From: an uncultured Oscillospiraceae bacterium
Lineage (GTDB): Bacteria; Bacillota; Clostridia; Oscillospirales; Ruminococcaceae
DNA: 64,000 nt
Direction of reading: 5' to 3'
NCBI GenBank assembly: GCA_934446355.1
Contig: CAKSEC010000008.1
Location: forward strand, 1-64,000
Shown: positions 31,449-39,368 of the stretch, one piece after another
Position numbering within the stretch: the first letter of the stretch is position 1
Layout of the letters: every line of letters starts with the position of its first letter
Position numbers and translations under genes: made by a program
The notes under the pieces: generated by a model
Seen by the model: the letters and a program-made list of their open reading frames with translations, nothing else
What the model was told of the DNA's origin: nothing
The model's database searches: none

Positions 31449-32489
31449 TCACTTTTTGCCGTTAATAGCCTTGCAAAGCGAATCAAGCTTCTTATAGGAG
31501 TAAGTCTTTCCCTTGTAGGTGACCTTTATCTTTTTGTTTACCTTGTCAAACGGGGTCGCTCCGATAGACTTGACACGGTTGGTTATCTTGACGGTTTTCA
31601 GCGACTTACAACCAGAAAAAACATTGTCGCCGATAGATACCGACTTGCAGGATATCTTCGCACTGCTGAGTTTCCCGCAGTTGAAGAATGCCTGTTCTTC
31701 TATCGTCTTTACGCTGCTGGGTATGGTAATGCTTTTCAGGGAGCTGCAGTCCTTGAACGCCATTGAGCCTATTGTTTTCAGACCCTTGGAAAGTTTCACT
31801 GTTTTAAGAGATGTGCAGCCTAAGAACGTTCCATGTATTTCGGTAACGCTGCTGGGTACTGTGATGCTTTCCAGAGAACTGCAGCCTGCGAAAGCATAGT
31901 TTTCTATAGTTTTCAGACCCTTGGGAAGTTTCGCTGATTTAAGAGATGTACAGCCTTGGAATGCCAAGTAGCCGATAGAGGTCAGGGAGTCCGGAAGATT
32001 TATGCTTTCGAGCGATGTGCATTGTATGAATGTTTCTGAGCCGATGCGGGTCAGAGTGTCCGGCAGTTCCACGGTTTTCAGCGATTCGCAGCTGTCGAAA
32101 ACAAAATCGCCTAATTCGGTAACGCCCTCAGGAATAGTTATGCTTTCCAGTGCGGTGCAATCGCTGAATGCGCCGTCGTATATTTTTTCCACCCAGACGG
32201 GAAAATTCACTTCTTTTATGTTCGGATTGTTGGAGAAATCCATTATTTCAGTGACGCGGTGTCCGTTTATCTTTGCAGGGATATCAACGACCTCGTCGCT
32301 TCCGATGTATCTGATTCCGATGGTCGATTCGCTGAGCACATCACACTCAAAATCGCCAAATGTATAGAGTTCACCGACCTTCATGGTCTTTGCCGGAACA
32401 GGTGTCTGTGCAAAAGCCGCAGGCGTCATCAGCGCAGAAGCCATGATACAGCCTGCCACAAGTCCGGAAACTATCTTTCTAAGATTCAT
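31449..32489 (-). CDS. Secreted BspA-type leucine-rich repeat (LRR_5) protein
   Basis: The 346-residue protein has a signal peptide (about 1-28, MNLRKIVSGLVAGCIM to AAFAQ) and about nine LRR_5 repeats (about 85-320; recurring pattern F..C..L..I..P..V..I). These form a solenoid found in surface adhesion proteins of gut and oral bacteria. There is no sortase motif or membrane anchor. The frame extends upstream to 32597, but the ATG at 32487-32489 gives a clean signal peptide and has AAGGAAGG upstream. The frame upstream of it overlaps the promoter. Confidence 0.85.
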   Translation of the reverse strand: MNLRKIVSGLVAGCIMASALMTPAAFAQTPVPAKTMKVGELYTFGDFECDVLSESTIGIRYIGSDEVVDIPAKINGHRVTEIMDFSNNPNIKEVNFPVWVEKIYDGAFSDCTALESITIPEGVTELGDFVFDSCESLKTVELPDTLTRIGSETFIQCTSLESINLPDSLTSIGYLAFQGCTSLKSAKLPKGLKTIENYAFAGCSSLESITVPSSVTEIHGTFLGCTSLKTVKLSKGLKTIGSMAFKDCSSLKSITIPSSVKTIEEQAFFNCGKLSSAKISCKSVSIGDNVFSGCKSLKTVKITNRVKSIGATPFDKVNKKIKVTYKGKTYSYKKLDSLCKAINGKK

Positions 32490-32568
32490 TTTCTTTACCT
32501 TCCTTTTTGGTTTGGGACACGATTTTGTTTTATTCAGCGTGCCGCTTATGTATTTGTGATACATATTT

Positions 32569-32597
32569 ATTTTACCAGAATAATTAGTTAAAAACAA
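32569..32597 (-). promoter_or_regulatory. Promoter of leucine-rich-repeat protein gene
   Basis: Minus-strand TTGTTT (32592-32597), 17 bp, TAAAAT (32569-32574). Confidence 0.5.
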
Positions 32598-32600
32598 TCG

Positions 32601-32687
32601 GCAATATATATATATATATATATAAGATTTAGTGCATTTTCGTCAAAAACAGCAAAAAGCTGCCCGAACATAAATTCGGGCAGCCCA
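32601..32687. repeat. Direct repeat A with (TA)n tract and terminator
   Basis: A stretch starting gcaatatata, with a long TA run (about 32604-32624), then gatttagtgcattttcgtc through the terminator hairpin, recurs at 34036-34111. The 62 nt from 32626 differ from the other copy only by one A. The two copies flank the Ig-like secreted protein gene. Confidence 0.85.
32654..32684 (-). terminator. Terminator of Ig-like secreted protein gene
   Basis: Stem GCTGCCCGAA (32659-32668) / TTCGGGCAGC (32675-32684), with UUUUU following on the minus strand. Nearly identical to the ilvC terminator. Confidence 0.8.
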
Positions 32688-32717
32688 GACTGTGTGTTGA
32701 CTTTTTCGACAGACTGA

Positions 32718-32740
32718 GCCGCCGCAGGAAACTGCGGCGG
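32718..32740. other. GC-rich hairpin, inverted copy of the 31.4-kb terminator stem
   Basis: CCGCCGCAG (32719-32727), loop GAAA, CTGCGGCGG (32732-32740). The same stem with loop TTTC is at 31399-31422, so the pair are inverted copies flanking the leucine-rich-repeat gene. No U tract follows here on the minus strand. Confidence 0.6.
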
Positions 32741-32768
32741 TCTTTCCGATATAGAAGCAGAAGCGAAA

Positions 32769-33953
32769 TTACTTCACTTTGAGCTTCATATCAGCAGTTG
32801 CCCAAGTATAGTAATCGCTGGTGTCGGTGGTGACGTCGAAAAATGCCTCGTCTACATGGGTGACATAATTGTTCACCATTTTGCATTTGCTCGTCTTGTA
32901 AGCGCTGACATAAAGCCCGTTGCAGTTCTTGATAGCGCTGATATTAGGCGTCAGTTTACCTTCCTCGTTCTCTGTGCACTTTACGGTAACGGTGAGAGTA
33001 TTCTTGGATTTGTTCCATGAGAATTTGCAGGGTACTACACTCCGGTCGTCTGAAGAATATGAGTAGTAGCAATTCTTGATGGAGTTTTTATCCATATCGA
33101 CATACACAGAAGCTTCGTTAAACCATTGTGCATTCAGATCTCTCATACCAAATTCAACACGAACAGGGTCCTTTGCAGAAGCCTTCTTCATGTACTTTGC
33201 AAAATCAAAGCCCTTAATTGTGATTTTTGCCTTGTCCTCGTATACCTTAGCGGTCACTGATATGCTGTCGAAATCAGTTTTGCCGGTATGCTTTATCAGT
33301 GTGGTTCTGCTCTCGGTGTTGCTGTAAACGCTCTCGTAATTCTTGCCGTCCACTTTCTGAACAGTGGTTATATAGAACTCATAGGAGTTGCGCTCTGTGT
33401 CGAACTTTTTGGTGCTTAACTTTGTCTTTTTGGTGGAAACAAGCTTCTTTTTGGGACCGTTGTTTTCTGAGTAATACACGTTATACTTGGTTGCGCACTC
33501 TACCTTGCTCCATGAAATGGTCACTTTTCCGTTTTTCACGGTCGCTTTGGTGGTTTCCGGCGCATTGGGTTTTATTTCAAAGGTCACAACCTTTGTGCCG
33601 GTATATTTACCTATGCCCTTTATCGTCACGGTTGCCGTTCCTATTCCGTTGTTGTTCGCATAGGATACGGTGAAGTCCTTGCCTTCCGTAAGCTGATCGC
33701 CCACTTGCAGCCCGCCATTTTCGTCATAGACACCGTATGTGTATACATACACGCTTTGCTTGATAGGCTCTCCACGGTAAATCCAATTATTATCAAGCTC
33801 ACTTACGTAGAAATCGGAAATGTCTATTTTTTCTCCCGGAACCTCAACGCTTGCCGTCGTCTGCATATCCTGTGCAAACGCCGCTGCAGGAACTGCAGTT
33901 GCTGCCATGACCACTGCCGCAAATGCTGCGGCGATTCTTGATGAATGCTTCAT
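32769..33953 (-). CDS. Secreted Ig-like/fibronectin-type repeat protein
   Basis: The 394-residue protein has a signal peptide (about 1-28, ending AAFAQ). Residues about 40-128 resemble a bacterial Ig-type (MBG-like) domain, ending VTIKGIGKYTGTKVVTFEI. Residues about 130-220 resemble a fibronectin type III domain (KNGKVTISWSKVECATKYNVYY). The C-terminal third is a lysine-rich beta domain I do not recognise. No anchor motif is present, so it is probably released or bound non-covalently to the surface. It is transcribed alone, between its own promoter and terminator, and is flanked by direct repeats. Confidence 0.75.
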   Translation of the reverse strand: MKHSSRIAAAFAAVVMAATAVPAAAFAQDMQTTASVEVPGEKIDISDFYVSELDNNWIYRGEPIKQSVYVYTYGVYDENGGLQVGDQLTEGKDFTVSYANNNGIGTATVTIKGIGKYTGTKVVTFEIKPNAPETTKATVKNGKVTISWSKVECATKYNVYYSENNGPKKKLVSTKKTKLSTKKFDTERNSYEFYITTVQKVDGKNYESVYSNTESRTTLIKHTGKTDFDSISVTAKVYEDKAKITIKGFDFAKYMKKASAKDPVRVEFGMRDLNAQWFNEASVYVDMDKNSIKNCYYSYSSDDRSVVPCKFSWNKSKNTLTVTVKCTENEEGKLTPNISAIKNCNGLYVSAYKTSKCKMVNNYVTHVDEAFFDVTTDTSDYYTWATADMKLKVK

Positions 33954-34002
33954 CTTCCTTTTTCCTCACTTTCGATGATTTGTGAATTGCTTCACGTATT
34001 AA

Positions 34003-34032
34003 ATTATACCACGATTGGGTTGGCTTGGTCAA
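34003..34032 (-). promoter_or_regulatory. Promoter of Ig-like secreted protein gene
   Basis: Minus-strand TTGACC (34027-34032), 18 bp, TATAAT (34003-34008). Confidence 0.65.
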
Positions 34033-34035
34033 TGT

Positions 34036-34111
34036 GCAATATATATAGGATTTAGTGCATTTTCGTCAAAAACAGCAAAAAAGCTGCCCGAACATAAATT
34101 CGGGCAGCCCA
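34036..34111. repeat. Direct repeat B with short (TA)n tract and terminator
   Basis: Second copy of the repeat at 32601-32687, with a much shorter TA run. It contains the ilvC terminator. Confidence 0.85.
34077..34108 (-). terminator. Terminator of ilvBNC operon
   Basis: Stem GCTGCCCGAA (34083-34092) / TTCGGGCAGC (34099-34108) followed on the minus strand by UUUUUU (34082-34077). Confidence 0.85.
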
Positions 34112-34129
34112 TAATATAAGGTATATCTC

Positions 34130-35239
34130 TTACTTCTTAGCAGTCTTTCTTGCAGCGGGCTTCTTAGCGGGAGCCTTCTTTGCTGCAGCGGGCTTCTTTG
34201 CGGGAGCAGCCTTCTTAGCGGGAGCTGCAGTGCCGGGAGCAACGTCGATATCGTCGTTCCAGCTGTACAGCTTACGCAGTTCTGCGCCGACCTTTTCAAG
34301 CTGGTGTTCGCTCTCGATACGGCGGCAGGCATTGAAGTGACTTCTGCCCATCTTGTTCTCGGTGATCCAGTTGCGTGCGAAAGTACCGTCCTGAATCTCG
34401 TGGAGGACCTTCTTCATTTCCTTCTTGGTCTCTTCGGTGATAAGACGCTTGCCTACCTCGTAGTCGCCGTATTCAGCGGTGTCGGAGATAGAATATCTCA
34501 TCATCTTGAAGCCGCCCTTGTAGATAAGGTCAACGATGAGCTTCATCTCGTGAATGCACTCGAAGTAAGCATTCTGGGGGTCATAGCCGGCCTCTACCAG
34601 AGTTTCAAAACCAGCCTTCATCAGGGCAGTTACACCGCCGCACAGTACGCACTGCTCGCCGAACAGGTCGGTCTCAGTTTCGCACTGGAACGTGGTGGTC
34701 AGCACGCCTGCTCTTGAACCGCCGATACCAGCCGCATAAGCAAGACCGGTGTCGAGCGCTCTGCCGGTTGCGTCCTGATGTACAGCGATAAGGCAGGGAA
34801 CGCCTCTGCCGATCTGATACTCAGAACGAACAGTGTGGCCCGGACCCTTAGGAGCGATCATGATGACGTCAACGTCAGCAGGGGGAACGATCTGACCGAA
34901 GTGGATATTGAAGCCATGAGCAAATGCAAGAGTCTTGCCTGCTGTGAGGTTGGGAGCGATGCTCTCCTTGTAAAGCTCAGCCTGTCTTTCATCATTGATG
35001 AGTATCATGATGAGGTCGGCTCTCTTAGCTGCTTCAGCGGCTGTGAAAACCTCAAAGCCTGCGTCAACAGCCTTCTGCCAGCTCTTGGAGCCCTCATACA
35101 GACCGATGATGACCTTAACGCCGCTCTCCTTGAGGTTCAGAGCGTGAGCGTGACCCTGGCTGCCGTAGCCGATGATAGCAACGGTCTTGCCGTCCAGCAT
35201 GGACAGGTTGCAGTCTTCCTGGTAATAAATCTTTGCCAT
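34130..35239 (-). CDS. ilvC: Ketol-acid reductoisomerase with Lys/Ala/Pro-rich tail
   Basis: The 369-residue enzyme converts acetolactate or acetohydroxybutyrate to the dihydroxy acid in valine, leucine and isoleucine synthesis. The N-terminal Rossmann domain (IGYGSQGHAHALNLKESG, 23-40) and the C-terminal helical domain with the metal-binding ECIHEMKLIVDL and SDTAEYGDY segments are complete by about residue 330. Residues 337-369 form an added tail of repeating PAKK/AAKK units, like the C-terminus of histone H1 or bacterial nucleoid proteins. Class I KARI is normally about 330-340 residues. The tail is in frame, with no sign of frameshift. It ends the ilvB-ilvN-ilvC operon. Confidence 0.95.
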   Translation of the reverse strand: MAKIYYQEDCNLSMLDGKTVAIIGYGSQGHAHALNLKESGVKVIIGLYEGSKSWQKAVDAGFEVFTAAEAAKRADLIMILINDERQAELYKESIAPNLTAGKTLAFAHGFNIHFGQIVPPADVDVIMIAPKGPGHTVRSEYQIGRGVPCLIAVHQDATGRALDTGLAYAAGIGGSRAGVLTTTFQCETETDLFGEQCVLCGGVTALMKAGFETLVEAGYDPQNAYFECIHEMKLIVDLIYKGGFKMMRYSISDTAEYGDYEVGKRLITEETKKEMKKVLHEIQDGTFARNWITENKMGRSHFNACRRIESEHQLEKVGAELRKLYSWNDDIDVAPGTAAPAKKAAPAKKPAAAKKAPAKKPAARKTAKK

Positions 35240-35298
35240 TGTTTTTATCTCCTTTTGAAGAATAATATATACGACGCCTTTTGAGCGAGGTTATACGG

Positions 35299-35790
35299 TC
35301 ATACCCTGACGGTGGCTTCGCCCTTCTGCATGGCTATCGTGCCGGTGCGCACGACTTCCTTTATGCCGTAGGGGCGCAAAAGTTCCTCGTAATTATCGAG
35401 GTTCTGCTTGCTGTCGGACAGCTCTATCGTCAGTGAATTTGCCGAGATATCCGAGATCTTTCCCTTGGCTATCTCAGCTATGCTGATGAGTTCGGGGCGC
35501 TGCTTGGGTGTGCAGCTTACCTTTATCAGCACAAGTTCTCTTGTCACTGCGGTGTCATTGTGCAGGGTCTTTACCTTGATGACGTCTATCAGCTTGTTCA
35601 GCTGCTTTTCTATCTGTTCAAGGGTATATGCGCTGCCGTCAGCGACAATGGTTATTCTGGACACCTTTTCGTCGTCGGTCACGCCGACTGCAAGGCTGTC
35701 GATATTGAAGCCCCTTCGTGCGAACAGTCCGGCAACTCTTGCGAGGACGCCGGCATGGTTCTCCACAAGGACTGATACTGTATGCTTCAT
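35299..35790 (-). CDS. ilvN: Acetolactate synthase small (regulatory) subunit
   Basis: The 163-residue protein has an N-terminal ACT domain (VSVLVENHAGVLARVAGLFARRGFNIDSLAVG) and a C-terminal IlvN domain. It activates the catalytic subunit and confers feedback inhibition by valine. It lies 13 nt after ilvB and 59 nt before ilvC. Length is typical. Confidence 0.95.
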   Translation of the reverse strand: MKHTVSVLVENHAGVLARVAGLFARRGFNIDSLAVGVTDDEKVSRITIVADGSAYTLEQIEKQLNKLIDVIKVKTLHNDTAVTRELVLIKVSCTPKQRPELISIAEIAKGKISDISANSLTIELSDSKQNLDNYEELLRPYGIKEVVRTGTIAMQKGEATVRV

Positions 35791-35803
35791 GCCTGCACCT
35801 CCA

Positions 35804-37429
35804 TCAAAGGATAGTCTTTTCGTATTCCTCGACAGCCGCTTCGATAAGATAGGGGCGGTCGGAGGCTATCATGCGCTGTATGGCAGCGTCCATCTTTTCG
35901 GGGCTGTCCACCAGTTCATTGCTGATACCGTAAGCGTCCGCAAGCTTTGTGAAGCAGGGACTGCCGTCCAGCGCCACGGCAATGCGGCGGCTGTCATAGG
36001 CACGCTCCTGAAGTTCACGCACCATGCCGAGGTAATTGTTGCGCATAACGATCACCTTAACGGGCACGTTGTGCTGTACTGCGGTAGCAAGTTCCATCAT
36101 CTGCATCTGGAACGAGCCGTCGCCGCATACGGACACGACCTCTCTTGACGGGTCTGCAAGCTTAGCGCCTATCGCAGCGGGGAGCGAATAGCCCATAGTA
36201 CCCATGCCGCCGGAGGTCAGGAACCTGCCGCCGCTGAGCGTGATATTCGCTGCTGTCCATATTTGATTCTGCCCGACGTCAGCCACAACGACTGCGTTTT
36301 TCGGCAGGTGTTTATCAAGCGTCCTGATGAACTGCTTGGGGTTGACGTAGCCAGCGGGAGCGGCTATTATAGGCTTGTCCTCGCGGCAGGCGTCAAGCTG
36401 CTGCTTCCACCCGGAGTGGTCAGCCGCTGCGACCGCTTCCATGAGCTGTCCGAGAACCAGCGTAAGGTCGCCGACTATCGGTATATCAACGTCGAGATTC
36501 TTGCCTATTTCAGCGGGGTCGATATCCACGTGGATAACGTTCAGGTCGCTGCGCTGCCGCATTGCCGCAATGGCACGGTCGCCGACTCTGGCACCCAGTA
36601 TCACAAGAGTATCGCAGGTATTCACGGCGTTGTTTGCCGCTTTGCAGCCGTGCATTCCGAGCATACCGTAATACAGCGGGGAATCGGTCGGCATTGCGCC
36701 CAGACCCATCATGGTGGAAACCACTGGAATATCGGCGTGCTGCGCAAATCCTCTCATCAGTTCAACTGCGTCGCCCGTGAAAAGACCGCCGCCCGCAAGT
36801 ATCAGCGGCTTCTTGGCGGAAGCGAGAGCGGCTGCGGCACGCTTTATCTGGTTGCCGTTGCCGGTGCTGCTGGGGCGATAGCTGCGAATATCCACGGTAT
36901 CGGGGTATTCAAAATCTATCTCGGCGTTCTGGACGTCAAACGGCACGTCTATCAGCACAGGGCCTCGTCTGCCTGTGCCTGCGATATAGAAAGCACGCTT
37001 GAACACCTCTGCGGTGTCCTCCGGACGCTTCAGCAGGTAGCTGTGCTTCACGAACGGCTCTGCAGAGCCGGTTATGTCGGCTTCCTGAAAAACGTCCCTG
37101 CCTATCTGGTCGGAATTGACCTGACCGGTTATCACGACCATGGGCACTGAATCCATATATGCGGTGGCTATTGCGGTGATGAGGTTCAGCGCGCCCGGAC
37201 CGCTCGTTGCTATCGCAACAGCAGGCTTTCCGGTTATTCTCGCATAGCCGCTTGCCGCATGACCGCCGTTCACTTCATGCCGCACCAGAATGTGACGGAT
37301 ATCCGTCTTATATAATTCATCGTAGAAAGGACATATCGCTGCGCCGGGATAACCGAAAACGGTGGATATTCCCTCGGCGGCAAGGCATTCTGTCATTGCC
37401 TTTGCGACTGTCATACGAACCTTACTCAA
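35804..37429 (-). CDS. ilvB: Acetolactate synthase large (catalytic) subunit
   Basis: The 541-residue thiamine-diphosphate enzyme has the catalytic Glu region (FGYPGAAICPFYDEL), the central FAD-type domain and the ThDP/magnesium motif (GDGSFQM to NNYLGMV). It condenses pyruvate to acetolactate in branched-chain amino acid synthesis. The start is TTG at 37427-37429, with AGGGA 5 nt upstream; an ATG six codons in (37412-37414), with AAGG before it, is an alternative. An 8-codon upstream frame overlaps the TTG start. Confidence 0.95.
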   Translation of the reverse strand: MSKVRMTVAKAMTECLAAEGISTVFGYPGAAICPFYDELYKTDIRHILVRHEVNGGHAASGYARITGKPAVAIATSGPGALNLITAIATAYMDSVPMVVITGQVNSDQIGRDVFQEADITGSAEPFVKHSYLLKRPEDTAEVFKRAFYIAGTGRRGPVLIDVPFDVQNAEIDFEYPDTVDIRSYRPSSTGNGNQIKRAAAALASAKKPLILAGGGLFTGDAVELMRGFAQHADIPVVSTMMGLGAMPTDSPLYYGMLGMHGCKAANNAVNTCDTLVILGARVGDRAIAAMRQRSDLNVIHVDIDPAEIGKNLDVDIPIVGDLTLVLGQLMEAVAAADHSGWKQQLDACREDKPIIAAPAGYVNPKQFIRTLDKHLPKNAVVVADVGQNQIWTAANITLSGGRFLTSGGMGTMGYSLPAAIGAKLADPSREVVSVCGDGSFQMQMMELATAVQHNVPVKVIVMRNNYLGMVRELQERAYDSRRIAVALDGSPCFTKLADAYGISNELVDSPEKMDAAIQRMIASDRPYLIEAAVEEYEKTIL

Positions 37430-37448
37430 CTAAGTCCCTGCCTTTCAT
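37422..37448 (-). CDS. Possible 8-codon leader peptide overlapping the ilvB start
   Basis: On the minus strand, AAGGGG lies just ahead of an ATG (37446-37448), opening MKGRDLVE and stopping at 37422-37424, past the TTG start of ilvB. It contains one Leu and one Val. It could couple translation to ilvB. No terminator or antiterminator pair is seen in the short leader, so classical attenuation is not supported. Confidence 0.3.
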   Translation of the reverse strand: MKGRDLVE

Positions 37449-37500
37449 CTGCCCCTTACATCGGGCAGCGTGTTTCTCTGCATTTCTAAGATACGCTTTT

Positions 37501-37529
37501 ATTATACCAAACCTAAGCGCTATTGTCAA
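37501..37529 (-). promoter_or_regulatory. Promoter of ilvBNC operon
   Basis: Minus-strand TTGACA (37524-37529), 17 bp, TATAAT (37501-37506), a perfect consensus; the leader is about 65 nt. Confidence 0.8.
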
Positions 37530-37550
37530 GGGAAATATGCGAATTTGTGC

Positions 37551-37814
37551 AGACAAGCGATAAACCCTCATCTTCGTCGTAAGGCGAAAACCTTTAATGC
37601 GCAGCGTCGTGCTGCGCTTGGGGTTTTCGCTTGTGGCGTCCTGCCACAATGCGCATTTCGGCAGGCACAAACACGATGTTTGTGCCGCTGCCCCAAAAGC
37701 CTGACACGACGTCGGGCAACTAAGGGCAGCCTGCGCAAGCAGGACACTTGTGCCGCTGCCCCAAAGCCCAGCCGTATGACTTGTTCCTAGAATCTGAGGG
37801 CTTCTCGCTTGTCT
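37551..37814. repeat. Structured dispersed element, copy 3 (264 bp)
   Basis: Arms AGACAAGCGA (37551-37560) and TCGCTTGTCT (37805-37814) are perfect inverted repeats. The left module CGATAAACCCTCATCTTC and right module GTTCCTAGAATCTGAGGG match copy 1 in the opposite orientation. The interior holds nested hairpins: GCGAAAACC with GGTTTTCGC around GCGCAGC/GCTGCGC (about 37583-37631), GTGGC/GCCAC, and GGCACAAACA/TGTTTGTGCC (about 37664-37687). No gene is encoded. Confidence 0.75.
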
Positions 37815-37845
37815 GGGGAGCCTGCCTGTTATGTCTGAGCATGAT

Positions 37846-37874
37846 TTGACAATATCGCAAATATGTGATACAAT
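37846..37874 (+). promoter_or_regulatory. Promoter of MATE transporter gene
   Basis: TTGACA (37846-37851), 17 bp, TACAAT (37869-37874). Confidence 0.7.
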
Positions 37875-37901
37875 TAAAAATGCTGATTCTAAAAAGAAAG
37901 T

Positions 37902-39320
37902 GTGAACAAAATGAAAGACAAAGAAAAAATAACCGACACAGAAGAAGCAATGTCACGCTCGGAACTTCTCGGAAACGCTCCCGTGACTGCGCTGATGATA
38001 AAATTCGCCGTACCGTCGATAATCGCAATGCTCGTCGGCGCTCTCTACAACATAGTCGATCAGCTGTTTATAGGTCACAAGGTCGGCGAACTTGGCAATG
38101 CGGCAACGAATATCGCATTCCCGCTTTCCACCTCCTGCCTTGCGCTGGCGCTGCTATTCGGTATAGGCGGCGCAAGCTGCTTCAATCTGGATATGGGCAG
38201 GGGAGAGCGCGAAAAAGCCCCTTATTTTATCGGAAACGCCGCAGTAATGATGGGCATTTCCGGCGTAGTCATGCTGATCGTGACAAAGCTATTTCTTACG
38301 CCGCTGCTGACGCTTTTCGGCTCGCCTGCAGACGTGCTCCCGCTTGCTGAGGAATATGTCGGCATAACCGCATGGGGCTTCCCGTTCATGATAATCACGA
38401 CAGGCGGCGGACACCTTATCCGTGCAGACGGCAGTCCCAGAATGACGATGGTGTGCAACCTGCTCGGAGCAGTCATAAACACGGGTCTGGACGCACTTTT
38501 CGTCATCGGCTTCGACTGGGGAATGGCAGGCGCAGCCTATGCGACGATAATCGGGCAGATTATATCTGCGGCTGTGGTCATAGGCTACCTCGCACGCTAC
38601 AAGACTGTACATCTGGGGCTTCGTCACCTGCTGATACGGTGGGAATATACGTCAAAGACAATTGCCATCGGCATGGCATCGTTCTTCAACCAGCTTGCGA
38701 TGATGGTGGTTCAGATAGTCATGAACAACCTCCTGCGGCACTACGGTGCGCTTTCGGTATACGGCGAATCAATACCCATTGCCGTTTCGGGAATAGTCAT
38801 GAAGGTGAACCAGATAACGTTCTCGATAGTCATAGGTCTTGGACAGGGCGCACAGCCGATAATCAGCTATAATTACGGCGCACGGCAGTACGACAGGGTG
38901 AAAAAGGCGTTCCGCTCTGCGCTGACTGTCGGCGCAGCAGTTGCGGTGACTGCGTTCATACTGTTCCAGCTTTTCCCGTCGCAGATAATTGCGATGTTCG
39001 GACAGGGCTCAGACGAATATTTTGACTTCGGCGTGAAGTTCTTCAGAATATTCCTGTTCTTCACATGGCTGAACTGCCTGCAGCCTATCGCTTCGATATT
39101 CTTCACCTCGATAGGCAGGTCCGTAAAGGGTACGTTCCTGTCGCTCACACGTCAGATATTGTTCCTTATGCCGCCGATGATAGTTCTCCCGATGTTCTGG
39201 GGAATAGACGGAATGCTGTGGTCAGGGCCTATCGCCGACGTGCTTTCCGCAGCAGCAGCGATAATACTTCTGGTGCTGGAGTTCAGGATAATGTCACGGC
39301 AGGCGAAAGAAATTGCATAA
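37902..39320 (+). CDS. MATE family efflux transporter
   Basis: The protein (472 residues from GTG 37902) has twelve predicted membrane helices in two similar halves, with MATE motifs such as PSIIAMLVGALYNIVDQLFIG near the start and IGLGQGAQPIISYNYGA in the second half. It would export drugs or metabolites using a sodium or proton gradient. The start is uncertain: GTG at 37902 or ATG at 37911, neither with a strong ribosome site. It has its own promoter and terminator and no linked regulator. Confidence 0.9.
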   Translation: MNKMKDKEKITDTEEAMSRSELLGNAPVTALMIKFAVPSIIAMLVGALYNIVDQLFIGHKVGELGNAATNIAFPLSTSCLALALLFGIGGASCFNLDMGRGEREKAPYFIGNAAVMMGISGVVMLIVTKLFLTPLLTLFGSPADVLPLAEEYVGITAWGFPFMIITTGGGHLIRADGSPRMTMVCNLLGAVINTGLDALFVIGFDWGMAGAAYATIIGQIISAAVVIGYLARYKTVHLGLRHLLIRWEYTSKTIAIGMASFFNQLAMMVVQIVMNNLLRHYGALSVYGESIPIAVSGIVMKVNQITFSIVIGLGQGAQPIISYNYGARQYDRVKKAFRSALTVGAAVAVTAFILFQLFPSQIIAMFGQGSDEYFDFGVKFFRIFLFFTWLNCLQPIASIFFTSIGRSVKGTFLSLTRQILFLMPPMIVLPMFWGIDGMLWSGPIADVLSAAAAIILLVLEFRIMSRQAKEIA

Positions 39321-39325
39321 AATTA

Positions 39326-39357
39326 AGCGGGGCTGCGCTATAGCCCCGCTCGTTTTA
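39326..39357. terminator. Bidirectional intrinsic terminator
   Basis: Stem AGCGGGGCT (39326-39334) / AGCCCCGCT (39342-39350) followed by cgtttta; on the other strand taatttta follows. Lies between convergent genes ending at 39320 and 39369. Confidence 0.75.
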
Positions 39358-39368
39358 TGTCTGTCTGA

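Noticed and set aside
32682..32720. Fourth copy of the structured element near 32.7 kb
   Set aside because: It shares only short CAGACTG and TTTTTCGAC strings with the edge of copy 1 and lacks the core modules.
37430..37500. T-box or leucine attenuator upstream of ilvB
   Set aside because: The leader is only about 65 nt, with no T-box sequence and no terminator before the gene.
37551..37814. CRISPR array or insertion sequence in the palindromic region
   Set aside because: No regular spacing of repeats, no transposase frame and no target-site duplication visible.
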